Below are positions 35,310-43,528 of a DNA stretch of 64,000 bases, piece by piece. This DNA is from Flaviaesturariibacter aridisoli. GTDB lineage: Bacteria > Bacteroidota > Bacteroidia > Chitinophagales > Chitinophagaceae. The notes beneath the pieces are model-generated. The model was given only the letters and a program-made list of their open reading frames with translations, was not told where the DNA came from and made no database searches. Made by a program: the position numbers and the translations under genes. The stretch lies in contig NZ_SKFH01000004.1 in assembly GCF_004343705.1 (NCBI RefSeq), positions 62,001 through 126,000 of the forward strand, read 5' to 3'. How positions within the stretch are numbered: position 1 is the first letter of the stretch; the number at the start of each line of letters is the position of its first letter.

Positions 35310-37445
35310 TTAAGCAAGTGCCTCCTGCTCTGTTTTATGGTAGGCGTCCGTCAGTCGTTTCTGTGCGTCGTAGGCCATGGGGATATACTCGGCAAAGCGC
35401 ATCGAGAACTTGGCGCGTCCCTGTGTGATGGAGCGAAGCGCTGATGAGAAGTCGTTCAGCTCGGCCAGTGGCACGCGGGCGCCGATCTTCTGGAAATGGC
35501 CTTCGCTTTCCATGCCCTCCACCAGTCCGCGCCGGCTCTGCAGCTCACCCATGACGGCGCCGGTGAGGTCGTCGGGACAAAGCACATCCACATGGTAGAG
35601 TGGCTCCAGCACCTGCGGATCGGCGTTGCGGAACGCTTCGCGGAAGGCCATGGTGCCTGCGATCTTGAAGGAGATATCGTTGGAGTCGACCGCGTGCATC
35701 TTGCCGTCGAATACACAAACCCGCACGTCGCGCACATAAGAGCCGGTGAGCGGACCTTCCTGCATTTTTTCCATGATCCCCTTGAGGATGGAGGGCAGGA
35801 AGCGGCTGTCGATGGCACCTCCGACGATGCAATTGTAATAGGCCAGCTTGCCGCCCCAGGGCAGGTCGATGAGCTCGCGGCTGCGAACGTTAAGCCCGGC
35901 CGGATCGGGCATATCTTCGGTCCAAGGGTCGATGCGGAGCTGCACTTCGGCAAACTGTCCGGCGCCGCCCGACTGCTTCTTGTGGCGGTAGCTCGCTTCA
36001 GCGCCGCGGCGGATCGTTTCGCGGTAGGGGATGCGCGGCCGCTCAAAACGCACGTCGAGGCGCGCGCCGTTCTCGATCTTCCATTTGGCCACGGCCAGGT
36101 GCATGTCGCCCTGGCAATGAATGAGCGTTTGCCGGAGCTCGGGCGAAACTTCCACCAGCAGCGTCGGGTCCTGCTCGCGCAACTGGTGCAGGGCAGTAGC
36201 CAGCTTTTCCTCTTCGCCCTTCTTCACCGCTTCGATCGCCACGGTCATGTTGGGGGCCGGGAAGGCAATGGGCGCCAGCTCCAGGGGGCGCCCCTTCGCG
36301 TGCAAGGTATTGTTGACGTGCGTGTTCTTCAGCTTCAGCGTGGCGCCGATATCGCCGGCCACCAGCTCGTTTACCGGGATGCGCTTGTTGCCCTCCAGCA
36401 GGAAGAGCTGGGTGATCTTCTCCACGACGCCGTTGGCTTCGTTTACAAGCTCCAACCCCGACCGGACCGTGCCGCTGAACACCTTAAAGTAGGAGAGGTC
36501 GCCCACGTGTGATTCGGAGACCGTTTTGTACACGAACAGGCATACTGGCCCGGTTGCTTCGCAAGGGAGCGATTCGCCGGCCCTCGTTACCTGCGGGGGC
36601 AACTCATTGGCGCTGGGACAGACGTTGTCGATAAAGCCCATCAGGCGCCCGGAGCCCATGTTGCGCTCGGCGCTGAGGCAGAACAACGGGAAGAGCTCAT
36701 GCCCGATCATAGCCTTCTTCAGTCCGGCCTTGAGCTCATCTTCCTCAAGCTCGCCCTTGTCGAAATAGTGTTCCATCAGTGTTTCGTCCACGGCAGCAAC
36801 GGCTTCCACCAACTGGCGGTGCAGGGCTTCGGCGCGCTCCCGCTCCGCATCGGGGATGGGCAGCTTTTCGGGCTTACCGCCCGTGTCGCGAAACTTATAA
36901 AGGGTCATTTGCAACACGTCTACGATCTCGTGAAAACCAGCACCCGTTTGCAGCGGGTATTGTACCGGCGTCACCCGCGGGCCGAAGTGGTCGCGGGCTT
37001 CCTGCAGCGTACGTTCGTAGTCGGCCTTGTCGTGATCGAGCTTGTTGATGGCGAAGATCATCGGGGTGCGGAACTGCTCGGTGTATTCCCAGAGCACGTC
37101 GGCGCCGACCTCCACTCCATTGACCGCATTGAGCAGCAAAACGCCCGTGTCGGCTACGCGGAGCGCTGAAAGCACTTCCCCCACAAAGTCGTCGTAGCCC
37201 GGCGTGTCGAGGATGTTGATCTTGTAGCCCTTCCACCGGGTGTGCATCAGCTTCGAAAAAATGGAGTTGCCGCGTTCGTGCTCCAGCTCGTGGTAGTCGC
37301 CCACGGTGTTTAATTCAGGGACGGAGCCGCGGCGGTTAATGAGCCCGGCTTCAAACAGCATGCATTCCGCCAGCGAGGTCTTTCCCGAACCGGCGTGCCC
37401 AAGCAAGACGATGTTCTTGACGTGGGCGGTATCGAATTCAGCCAT
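35310..37445 (-). CDS. elongation factor G-like protein (EF-G paralogue)
   Basis: A 711-aa translational GTPase of the EF-G family. GTPase motifs: LLGHAGSGKTSL (G1), LDTPGYDDF (G3) and INKLDHDK (G4); domains II-V follow, including the QTGAGFHEIVDVLQ and EF-G domain IV segment VRDVRVCVFDGKMHAVDSN. The G1 sequence (GHAGSGKT, against GHxDAGKT in canonical EF-G) and the switch I region (HERGNSIFSKL) mark it as the divergent EF-G-like/FusA2 type rather than the main EF-G. Such paralogues may act in ribosome recycling or tetracycline-like protection; the exact role is unknown. The start at 37445 (MAEFDTAHVKNIVLLGHAG) is chosen over a frame 45 bp longer. Confidence 0.88.
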   Translation of the reverse strand: MAEFDTAHVKNIVLLGHAGSGKTSLAECMLFEAGLINRRGSVPELNTVGDYHELEHERGNSIFSKLMHTRWKGYKINILDTPGYDDFVGEVLSALRVADTGVLLLNAVNGVEVGADVLWEYTEQFRTPMIFAINKLDHDKADYERTLQEARDHFGPRVTPVQYPLQTGAGFHEIVDVLQMTLYKFRDTGGKPEKLPIPDAERERAEALHRQLVEAVAAVDETLMEHYFDKGELEEDELKAGLKKAMIGHELFPLFCLSAERNMGSGRLMGFIDNVCPSANELPPQVTRAGESLPCEATGPVCLFVYKTVSESHVGDLSYFKVFSGTVRSGLELVNEANGVVEKITQLFLLEGNKRIPVNELVAGDIGATLKLKNTHVNNTLHAKGRPLELAPIAFPAPNMTVAIEAVKKGEEEKLATALHQLREQDPTLLVEVSPELRQTLIHCQGDMHLAVAKWKIENGARLDVRFERPRIPYRETIRRGAEASYRHKKQSGGAGQFAEVQLRIDPWTEDMPDPAGLNVRSRELIDLPWGGKLAYYNCIVGGAIDSRFLPSILKGIMEKMQEGPLTGSYVRDVRVCVFDGKMHAVDSNDISFKIAGTMAFREAFRNADPQVLEPLYHVDVLCPDDLTGAVMGELQSRRGLVEGMESEGHFQKIGARVPLAELNDFSSALRSITQGRAKFSMRFAEYIPMAYDAQKRLTDAYHKTEQEALA

Positions 37446-37509
37446 AACGGAGGTTTTTAGGTTACCGAAATAAGGGGTCGCATCCTGCACGGGCAGGATG
37501 GAAGGGCCG

Positions 37510-37545
37510 GAAAAAAAGAACGCTACCTTAACAGTTGGTAGCGTT
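37510..37545 (-). terminator. terminator overlapping the end of the coiled-coil gene
   Basis: AACGCTACC / GGTAGCGTT 9-bp stem with a 9-nt loop, followed on the minus strand by CTTTTTTT. One arm lies inside the last codons of the gene and the stop codon is in the loop. Confidence 0.85.
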
Positions 37546-37905
37546 TACAAAATCCCGGAAGTCACCCCTGAGTTGCTGGAGGGTATTTTCCAGCACCAGG
37601 AAGGCGTCGAGCAAGCGCTCGTGTTCCGTGTAGGTATCATTTGATAGGTTGTCGTTCTGAGCACGCTCGTAAGAAACGCGCCGTTCATGCTGCTTGATCT
37701 CCTGCTTGAGGTCGTGGATGTTGATCAACTGGATGTGAAACTGGTTGTCGAAGTGCTCGAGTTCGACAAGCTGGTCCTTCGCCGTCAGCCGGGCGGATTC
37801 CTGTAACATTTTTTTACATTCCTGGAATTCGTCGCGGTAATTGCGAAGGATCTGCCGCCATTCGGCGGTTTCGGAAGTGAGCTGTGCGAGATCGGTCTGA
37901 ACCAT
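37528..37905 (-). CDS. hypothetical coiled-coil protein, 125 aa
   Basis: A 125-aa, highly charged, almost entirely alpha-helical protein (EFQECKKMLQESARLTAKDQ; later HDLKQEIKQHERRVSYERAQ), predicted to form a coiled coil. No signal or membrane segment. Family not recognised. Its terminator ends 65 bp before the EF-G-like start, so the two may be separately expressed. Function unknown. Confidence 0.6.
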   Translation of the reverse strand: MVQTDLAQLTSETAEWRQILRNYRDEFQECKKMLQESARLTAKDQLVELEHFDNQFHIQLINIHDLKQEIKQHERRVSYERAQNDNLSNDTYTEHERLLDAFLVLENTLQQLRGDFRDFVNATNC

Positions 37906-38106
37906 GGGAAGAAGGTTTTAAAGGGGGTTAAAAAATCTGGCTTCTCTTCCTCACTGATGCTTTAGGATGGTGCTTTAAATTTAGCGCGGGCGCCGTTAAA
38001 CTAAGAAAATTTTGTTTGATGAAAAAACGTTATATTATTCGGCTCGGCCCCGTTTTCGGGCCCCGAGGACCCGTTTGAACAGTCCCGCATTCTGCTATGG
38101 GTCCGC

Positions 38107-38114
38107 TATCTTTG
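38107..38114 (+). promoter_or_regulatory. -7 box of dnaG
   Basis: TATCTTTG, an exact TAnnTTTG match, ends 10 nt before the dnaG ATG. The -33 box is not clear. The 5' leader would be at most a few nucleotides. Confidence 0.5.
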
Positions 38115-38124
38115 CTCCCCCTTC

Positions 38125-40149
38125 ATGATCACTCCGCAAACAATTCAGGCTATCCAGGACCGCGTCGACGTGCTAGATGTCGTCGGAAACTTCGTGCGAC
38201 TCAAACGCCGCGGCGCCAACTACCTGGGTCTGTGCCCCTTTCACAACGAACGCACGCCTTCCTTCACCGTATCACCAGCGAAGGGCATCTACAAGTGCTT
38301 CGGCTGCGGCAAGAGTGGCAACTCGATCTCCTTCGTGATGGAGCACGAGAAGTTCACGTACGTGGAAGCCATGCGCTGGCTGGCCGCCCGCTACCAGATC
38401 GAGGTACAGGAAACGGCGGTATCAGCCGAAGTGCGCGAGCAGCAGCAAACGTCGGAGAGTCTTTACATCATCAACAAGTTTGCGCAGCAATTTTTCGAGC
38501 AGCAACTGTTCGATACGGAAGAAGGTCGCGCCAGCGGTCTCAGCTACCTGGAGTCGCGGGGCTTTACCGAAGACACCTTGCGCAAGTTTGGCGTGGGCTA
38601 CAATCCCGATAAGCGCGACACCTTCGCTTCCGCCGCCTTCAACCAGAAATACAACCGCGAGCTGACACAGAAGGCCGGCCTCATCGCCTTCCGCAACAAC
38701 GAGTGGGTCGACAACTACCGCGACCGTATCATCTTTCCGATACACAACCCGAGCGGCCGCATCATCGGATTCGGTGCCCGACTGATCAAGAAGAACGATA
38801 AGGCACCGAAATACATCAACACGCCTGAAAACGAGCTCTATGTCAAGAGCAAGATTCTTTACGGACTATACTTCGCGCGCCAGGCCATAGACAAGTTCGA
38901 CGAGTGCCTGCTCGTGGAAGGCTACACCGACGTGTTGTCGCTGCACCAGGCGGGCGTAGAGAACGTGGTGGCCTCGGGCGGCACCTCGCTCACTACCGAG
39001 CAGTTGCGGCTGATCAAAAAATACACGAAGAACCTAACGATCGTATACGACGGCGACGGGGCCGGCATCAAGGCGGCCCTGCGCGGCCTCGACATGGCCC
39101 TCGAAGAAGGCCTCAACGTAAAGCTCGTACTCGTGCCCGACGGCGAGGACCCCGATTCGTATGTACAGAAGGTCGGTGCCAATGAGTTCCGCAACTTCAT
39201 TGCCCACAACAAGAAGGATGTTGTACTGTTTCAGCTTGAAGTGTCGCTGCGCGACGCCGGCGATGACGCTGCGCGCAAGGCAGCCGTAGTGAACCAGATC
39301 GCCGAGACCATCGCTAAAATCGACCGGGCCGAGGATTTTACCAAGCAGCAGGATTACATCCGGCTGTGTGCGCAGCTGCTGCGCATCGACGAAAGCGGCT
39401 TCACCAACCTGGTGAACAAATTCATCCGCGACCGCATCGTGAAGCAGGAGCAGAAGCTTCCCTTCGAGGAAGCCAATGCCCTGGCCGACCATACACAACC
39501 AGCGGAGCCGCCGGCGCTCGACGATCATACCTTCCAGCTTCTTTTCAAGAACGAGCTGCAGGAACGCGAGATCGCGCGGGTGCTGATTGAGCATGGCGTC
39601 AAGCACTGGAACGACCAGATGATCGCGGAGTTTGTGCTGCACGAATTGCCCGAAGACGAGCTCTTCGAGAACCACACGGTGCTGAAGGTGATCCACGCCT
39701 TCCGCGACCTGCTCGCCAATGGGCAGTTGCCCGACAAGAACGTGTTCATTTATCACCCCGACTCGGAGCTGAGTGCCTTCGCCGTGTCCTTGCTCCAGTT
39801 TCCATACGAAGAGAGTAAGTTTTGGAAGTCGGAAGCCGCGCAATCTTCCGGGTACCAGAAGTCGCTGTTCGAGCAATCCTGGGATGGGTTCAAAAGTACC
39901 GTCAATAAAGAGAACCCGGATAAGCTGGGCTCGTACCTGCTCACGCAGCGCGACACCACGCACCAGGAAGTGGAATCCGCACTGGTATACCTGAAGCTTC
40001 GCCAGGTGCGCCGCCTCCTGCTGCAGAACCAGGCCGACCTCGAAAAGGCGCCGGCAGATCAGCAAATGACGCTGTTGCTCACCCACCAAACCCTGAAGCA
40101 AATGGAACGCGAGCTGACAGATAAGACCGGCACCGTCGTGATCCGGTAG
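38125..40149 (+). CDS. dnaG: DNA primase
   Basis: Synthesises RNA primers at the replication fork. The 674-aa protein starts with the zinc-binding CHC2 domain (CPFHNERTPSFTV ... YKCFGCGKSGN, residues 38-65), then the primase core with LLVEGYTDVLSLHQAGV and the TOPRIM acidic residues in IVYDGDGAGIKAALRG near residue 308 and PDGEDPDSY. The C-terminal part (about 430-674) should contact DnaB helicase. The start at 38125 is consistent with the family. No rpoD or rpsU neighbour is seen. Confidence 0.97.
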   Translation: MITPQTIQAIQDRVDVLDVVGNFVRLKRRGANYLGLCPFHNERTPSFTVSPAKGIYKCFGCGKSGNSISFVMEHEKFTYVEAMRWLAARYQIEVQETAVSAEVREQQQTSESLYIINKFAQQFFEQQLFDTEEGRASGLSYLESRGFTEDTLRKFGVGYNPDKRDTFASAAFNQKYNRELTQKAGLIAFRNNEWVDNYRDRIIFPIHNPSGRIIGFGARLIKKNDKAPKYINTPENELYVKSKILYGLYFARQAIDKFDECLLVEGYTDVLSLHQAGVENVVASGGTSLTTEQLRLIKKYTKNLTIVYDGDGAGIKAALRGLDMALEEGLNVKLVLVPDGEDPDSYVQKVGANEFRNFIAHNKKDVVLFQLEVSLRDAGDDAARKAAVVNQIAETIAKIDRAEDFTKQQDYIRLCAQLLRIDESGFTNLVNKFIRDRIVKQEQKLPFEEANALADHTQPAEPPALDDHTFQLLFKNELQEREIARVLIEHGVKHWNDQMIAEFVLHELPEDELFENHTVLKVIHAFRDLLANGQLPDKNVFIYHPDSELSAFAVSLLQFPYEESKFWKSEAAQSSGYQKSLFEQSWDGFKSTVNKENPDKLGSYLLTQRDTTHQEVESALVYLKLRQVRRLLLQNQADLEKAPADQQMTLLLTHQTLKQMERELTDKTGTVVIR

Positions 40150-40398
40150 CCGGGTAAAACTAGGCACGCAGATTTGATACGATTTCGGATCGGAGCAGCG
40201 ATGATTTCCATACGATCGATCCGTAACCTGATTTCCGCTGTTCAGGCAAAACAATTCAGGCCCACGTTATCGAAATCTGTCGCTCGCCGTTGAGCTTTCA
40301 ACAATTCCCCTTCGTCAGAAACCCTTCCGGAGAAGCCAGCCGCCGGCCGACGCTGGGCGAAGTCGGCACGGTTTTCCGCCCGTTCATCAAAAACAGTT

Positions 40399-40872
40399 AT
40401 GCGTACTTCCGACGTATTGCTGAGCGGCCTTGCGGGTGCGGGCCTGCTCACGGCTACTCACGAGACCTTGAAGCGCGGCGTACCCGCTGCACCGCGGATG
40501 GACCTGCTCGGGATGCAGGCCTTGCGTAAGCTGATCGCCGGCGCAAAAGGTCAGCAGCCTTCATCAGGTAAACTCTTTCTATATACGATGGCGGGCGACC
40601 TGCTGGCTAACGCTATCTATTACAGCATCGGCGGTATCAACAACCGCAATGTAGTCTTGCGCAGTGCGCTGCTTGGCTTTGCGGCCGGGCTCGGCGGTGT
40701 TTTCCTGCCCGGACCCATGGGGCTGGATGAAAAGCCGAGCAGTAGAACTACGGCCACAGCGCTGATGACCGTCGGTCTTTATACATTGGGTGGACTGGTG
40801 ACGGGACTGGCATTGAAATGGCTGCAAAGAAAACGCGCGCCGAAACACATCCCCGGCTCGCTCATTCTGTAA
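40399..40872 (+). CDS. hypothetical membrane protein, 157 aa
   Basis: A small integral membrane protein with three to four hydrophobic, Gly-rich segments (VLLSGLAGAGLL at the start, ALLGFAAGLGGVFL in the middle, LYTLGGLVTGLALKW near the end). The sequence GVPAAPRMDLLGMQALRKL between the first helices is distinctive, but I do not recognise the family. It is followed 16 bp later by a tiny Gly-rich protein gene, perhaps in one transcript. The 249 bp upstream, after dnaG, hold no other recognisable feature. Confidence 0.65.
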   Translation: MRTSDVLLSGLAGAGLLTATHETLKRGVPAAPRMDLLGMQALRKLIAGAKGQQPSSGKLFLYTMAGDLLANAIYYSIGGINNRNVVLRSALLGFAAGLGGVFLPGPMGLDEKPSSRTTATALMTVGLYTLGGLVTGLALKWLQRKRAPKHIPGSLIL

Positions 40873-40888
40873 CCCAAAAACCAATCAT

Positions 40889-41095
40889 ATGTCAGGACGT
40901 GGCGACAACAACAAGCGCGGCAGCTCCGGTGCCGGCGCGTCCAACCAGAGCGGCCAGGCCGTTCCGCCCGAGGAAGGCAAAATGAATCATGGAAAGCAGA
41001 CCGGCGGCCAGCCATCCACGCCGATGGGCCGCGGGCGTGAGCAGGACGCACAGCGGAATACCAGCATCAAGGACCATAAAGGGGAGCGCAGCTGA
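40889..41095 (+). CDS. small disordered Gly/Ser/Arg-rich protein, 68 aa
   Basis: A hydrophilic low-complexity protein (MSGRGDNNKRGSSGAGASNQ at the start, HKGERS at the end), predicted disordered. It resembles the small stress-associated hydrophilins only in composition. Real-gene support is modest: good start, 16-bp spacing after the membrane-protein gene and codon use like its neighbours. Confidence 0.5.
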   Translation: MSGRGDNNKRGSSGAGASNQSGQAVPPEEGKMNHGKQTGGQPSTPMGRGREQDAQRNTSIKDHKGERS

Positions 41096-41176
41096 CCGGT
41101 AAGAATTATTTGGAGGGAAAATGTTCCGTGGCTAGGTTTGGTGTTATAACATCGACTCACTACTAAAACCTTCAGT

Positions 41177-41707
41177 ATGGCAATTACCTGGAAGCTGGAT
41201 CCCACCCACAGCGAAGTGCAATTCAAAGTACGTCACCTCATGATCACCACGGTGACCGGCTATTTCAAAAAGTTCGACCTCGAAGTAGATACCGAAAATG
41301 ATGACTTTACAACGGCCTCCCGGATTCAGTTCTCGGCGGATATCGACTCCATTGATACAAACAATCAGCAGCGCGACACGCACCTGAAGTCGGCCGATTT
41401 CTTCCATGCCGAAGAGCATGAGCAGCTCACGTTTGTTGGCCACAAGTACGAGAACAGCGGCGACGAAGCAAAACTGCACGGCGACCTCACCATCCGCGGC
41501 GTCACGAAGCCGGTAACGGTTGACGTGGAATATGGAGGCATCGTGGTGGATCCCTATGGACAGACGAAGGCGGGCTTTACGGTTTCGGGTAAGATCAGCC
41601 GCAAGGAATTCGGCCTTACCTGGAGTGCTGTTACCGAAGCAGGACAAGTGGTGGTCAGCGATGACATCAAGATCCACGCGGAGATCCAGCTGGTGAAACA
41701 AGCCTAA
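41177..41707 (+). CDS. YceI family protein
   Basis: A 176-aa lipocalin-like beta-barrel that in relatives binds polyisoprenoid lipids. The family start MAITWKLDPTHSEVQFKVRHLM and later GDLTIRGVTKPVTVDVEY and KAGFTVSGKISRKEFGL are clear. There is no signal peptide, so this copy is probably cytosolic, unlike E. coli YceI. It is convergent with the bacillithiol reductase gene, with a terminator between. Confidence 0.94.
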   Translation: MAITWKLDPTHSEVQFKVRHLMITTVTGYFKKFDLEVDTENDDFTTASRIQFSADIDSIDTNNQQRDTHLKSADFFHAEEHEQLTFVGHKYENSGDEAKLHGDLTIRGVTKPVTVDVEYGGIVVDPYGQTKAGFTVSGKISRKEFGLTWSAVTEAGQVVVSDDIKIHAEIQLVKQA

Positions 41708-41743
41708 GAAATTTTAGATCGCAGATTCACCTGAATGATTATT

Positions 41744-41766
41744 AAGGGCCGCAGTGCCCTTTTTCT
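41744..41766 (+). terminator. terminator of the YceI gene
   Basis: AAGGGC / GCCCTT 6-bp stem, 6-nt loop, then TTTTC. Confidence 0.78.
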
Positions 41767-41769
41767 TTG

Positions 41770-42750
41770 CTATTTCTTTGAATCAGGCAGCCGTGACCGG
41801 ATATCCGCCAGGATCTTCACCGCGTGCTCGCGGGAGTTTTCGATAAATAACCGGTGCGTGTTCATCCCGCCGCAAATGACGCCCGCAAGGTAGATGCCGG
41901 GCCGGTTTGATTCGTGCGTCTCCGCATTGAGCTGGGGCTGGCACACCGCATCGTCGCCGAGGCGGATACCGAGGTGACGCAGGAACGGAAGGTTCGGCTG
42001 GTACCCGGTCAGGGCGAGCACCAGGTCGTTTTCGATTGAAACGGGCCCGCCGGGGGTTTGTATTTCTACGGTCCGCTCCGTGATTTCCGTTACGTTGGAA
42101 TCGAAGTAGGCCTTGATCGACCCTTCCTCGATGCGGTTGATGATGTCGGGACGAACCCAGTATTTCACCCGCTGCCCGATCTCCGTTCCGCGGATCACCA
42201 TGGTCACCTGGGCGCCTTTGCGCCAGGTTTCCAGCGCCGCATCCACGGCTGAATTTTGGGCGCCTACGATGAGCACTTTCTGGAACGCGTAATAATGCGG
42301 GTCGTCGTAGTAGTGCTTCACCTTTATTAGGTCTTCGCCCGGGACGCCGAGGCTATAGGGGATATCGTAAAACCCGGTGGCGATCACCACGAAACGCGCC
42401 CGGTAAGCGCCTTTTGACGTCCGCACAATAAAGCCGTCCGCATCATCATCCACCGCGGTCACTTCTTCGAATAGACGGAGGTGCACCCGCCGGTCCTGAA
42501 CCACCCGCCGGTAGTACTCCAGCGCTTCGGCGCGCTTGGGCTTTGGCTGGGTAGTCACGAAGGGGACGCCCCCGATCTCAAGCCGTTCGGAAGTAGAAAA
42601 AAAGGTCATATTGACCGGGTAGTGATAAATCGAATTGACCACGGTACCTTTTTCCAGTACCAGGTGATCGATTCCGAGCCGCTGCGCTTCCAGTGCACAG
42701 GCAATACCGATGGGACCGCCGCCGATGATAACGAGTGTATGCTGCTCCAC
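41770..42750 (-). CDS. ypdA: bacillithiol disulfide reductase (YpdA/Bdr-type FAD-dependent oxidoreductase)
   Basis: A 326-aa flavoprotein expected to reduce oxidised bacillithiol with NADPH. FAD loop VIIGGGPIGIACALEA at residue 7; NADPH loop KVLIVGAQNSAVDAALET near 163; family-specific YPVNMTFFSTSERLEIGG near residue 44 and CGGMNTHRLFIENSREHA near the C-terminus. There is no CxxC redox pair, as expected for YpdA rather than thioredoxin reductase. A GTG start at 42750 is implied. It implies bacillithiol as the low-molecular-weight thiol; bshA-C are not in the window. The DUF2071 gene lies 9 bp upstream on the same strand. Confidence 0.88.
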   Translation of the reverse strand: MEQHTLVIIGGGPIGIACALEAQRLGIDHLVLEKGTVVNSIYHYPVNMTFFSTSERLEIGGVPFVTTQPKPKRAEALEYYRRVVQDRRVHLRLFEEVTAVDDDADGFIVRTSKGAYRARFVVIATGFYDIPYSLGVPGEDLIKVKHYYDDPHYYAFQKVLIVGAQNSAVDAALETWRKGAQVTMVIRGTEIGQRVKYWVRPDIINRIEEGSIKAYFDSNVTEITERTVEIQTPGGPVSIENDLVLALTGYQPNLPFLRHLGIRLGDDAVCQPQLNAETHESNRPGIYLAGVICGGMNTHRLFIENSREHAVKILADIRSRLPDSKK

Positions 42751-42759
42751 CGTGGCAAA

Positions 42760-43491
42760 TTAGGTTTTTGCCAGCTCGATGCGGTCGCCTTTCATCACCT
42801 GTATGGGCGATCCTTCCGCCAGGAAAACCGAACGCGGCTCTTCCCGCAATGCTTCAGCAAACCCGGCACCGTAAAGGCGGGCCACATCGCAATGAACGGC
42901 GTAGCGCTCCACGGCGTGTACCTGCCAACTGGGGTGGGCTACCTGGTAAGTGCCGGTGCACTGATCGCTTACCTGCGTGTAGCCCCAGTAATGTTCGGTA
43001 ATGAACTCCTCTTCTGACCCGGGCAGCAAGGGTTGCGCCTCCGCCCGCGCATCGGCGCTCAGGTAGTTCCATTCGCCGTTGAGCAGCCATTCGTAGGAAA
43101 CCCGCAGTACACCTTCCTCCTGTTTCCAGCTATGCCGCATCGGGTAGCGCACATAATTTTCTCCGTATAAGGTGTTGGCCACCCAGGCGATAGCGCGCCG
43201 CGGAACGATCTCCTTGAGAAATACCACACCGCGCTTCCAGGTGCCATTTTCCTTATAGCGCACATAGAAACGCAGGTTCACTTCTTCGAAGGTCCGATGG
43301 CCGGGAATGGGCACACCGAGTACCCGGGTTCCGGCAAACAAAAAGCCGACAAGGCTGGCGTAGTGCACACCGTTAAACGTATCGAGCTCGGTGCGGCAGG
43401 GTAAGTAAGGCTTCAGCAGGGCCGGATCTACGGCATAATTGGCCATCAGCAGGTTGCGCCATTCGGCGGAAAGAAATACGCGGGATGCCAT
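42760..43491 (-). CDS. DUF2071 (YqjF-like) protein
   Basis: A 243-aa protein of the DUF2071/YqjF family, related to the acetoacetate decarboxylase fold; B. subtilis YqjF is uncharacterised. Features: FLSAEWRNLLMANYAVDPALLKPYLP at the start (split across residues 5-30), VNLRFYVRYKENGTWKRGVVFL and FWGYTQVS-like EHYWGYTQVSDQ. The start at 43491 drops 12 residues of a longer frame. It ends 9 bp before ypdA and may be co-transcribed. Function unknown. Confidence 0.85.
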   Translation of the reverse strand: MASRVFLSAEWRNLLMANYAVDPALLKPYLPCRTELDTFNGVHYASLVGFLFAGTRVLGVPIPGHRTFEEVNLRFYVRYKENGTWKRGVVFLKEIVPRRAIAWVANTLYGENYVRYPMRHSWKQEEGVLRVSYEWLLNGEWNYLSADARAEAQPLLPGSEEEFITEHYWGYTQVSDQCTGTYQVAHPSWQVHAVERYAVHCDVARLYGAGFAEALREEPRSVFLAEGSPIQVMKGDRIELAKT

Positions 43492-43528
43492 GGGTTGAAA
43501 TTGAAACCAAAGGTAGCCCCGGGCCACG

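Noticed and set aside
40290-40529. 79-codon frame after dnaG
   Set aside because: Overlaps the better-supported membrane protein at 40399 in another frame and has no recognisable features.
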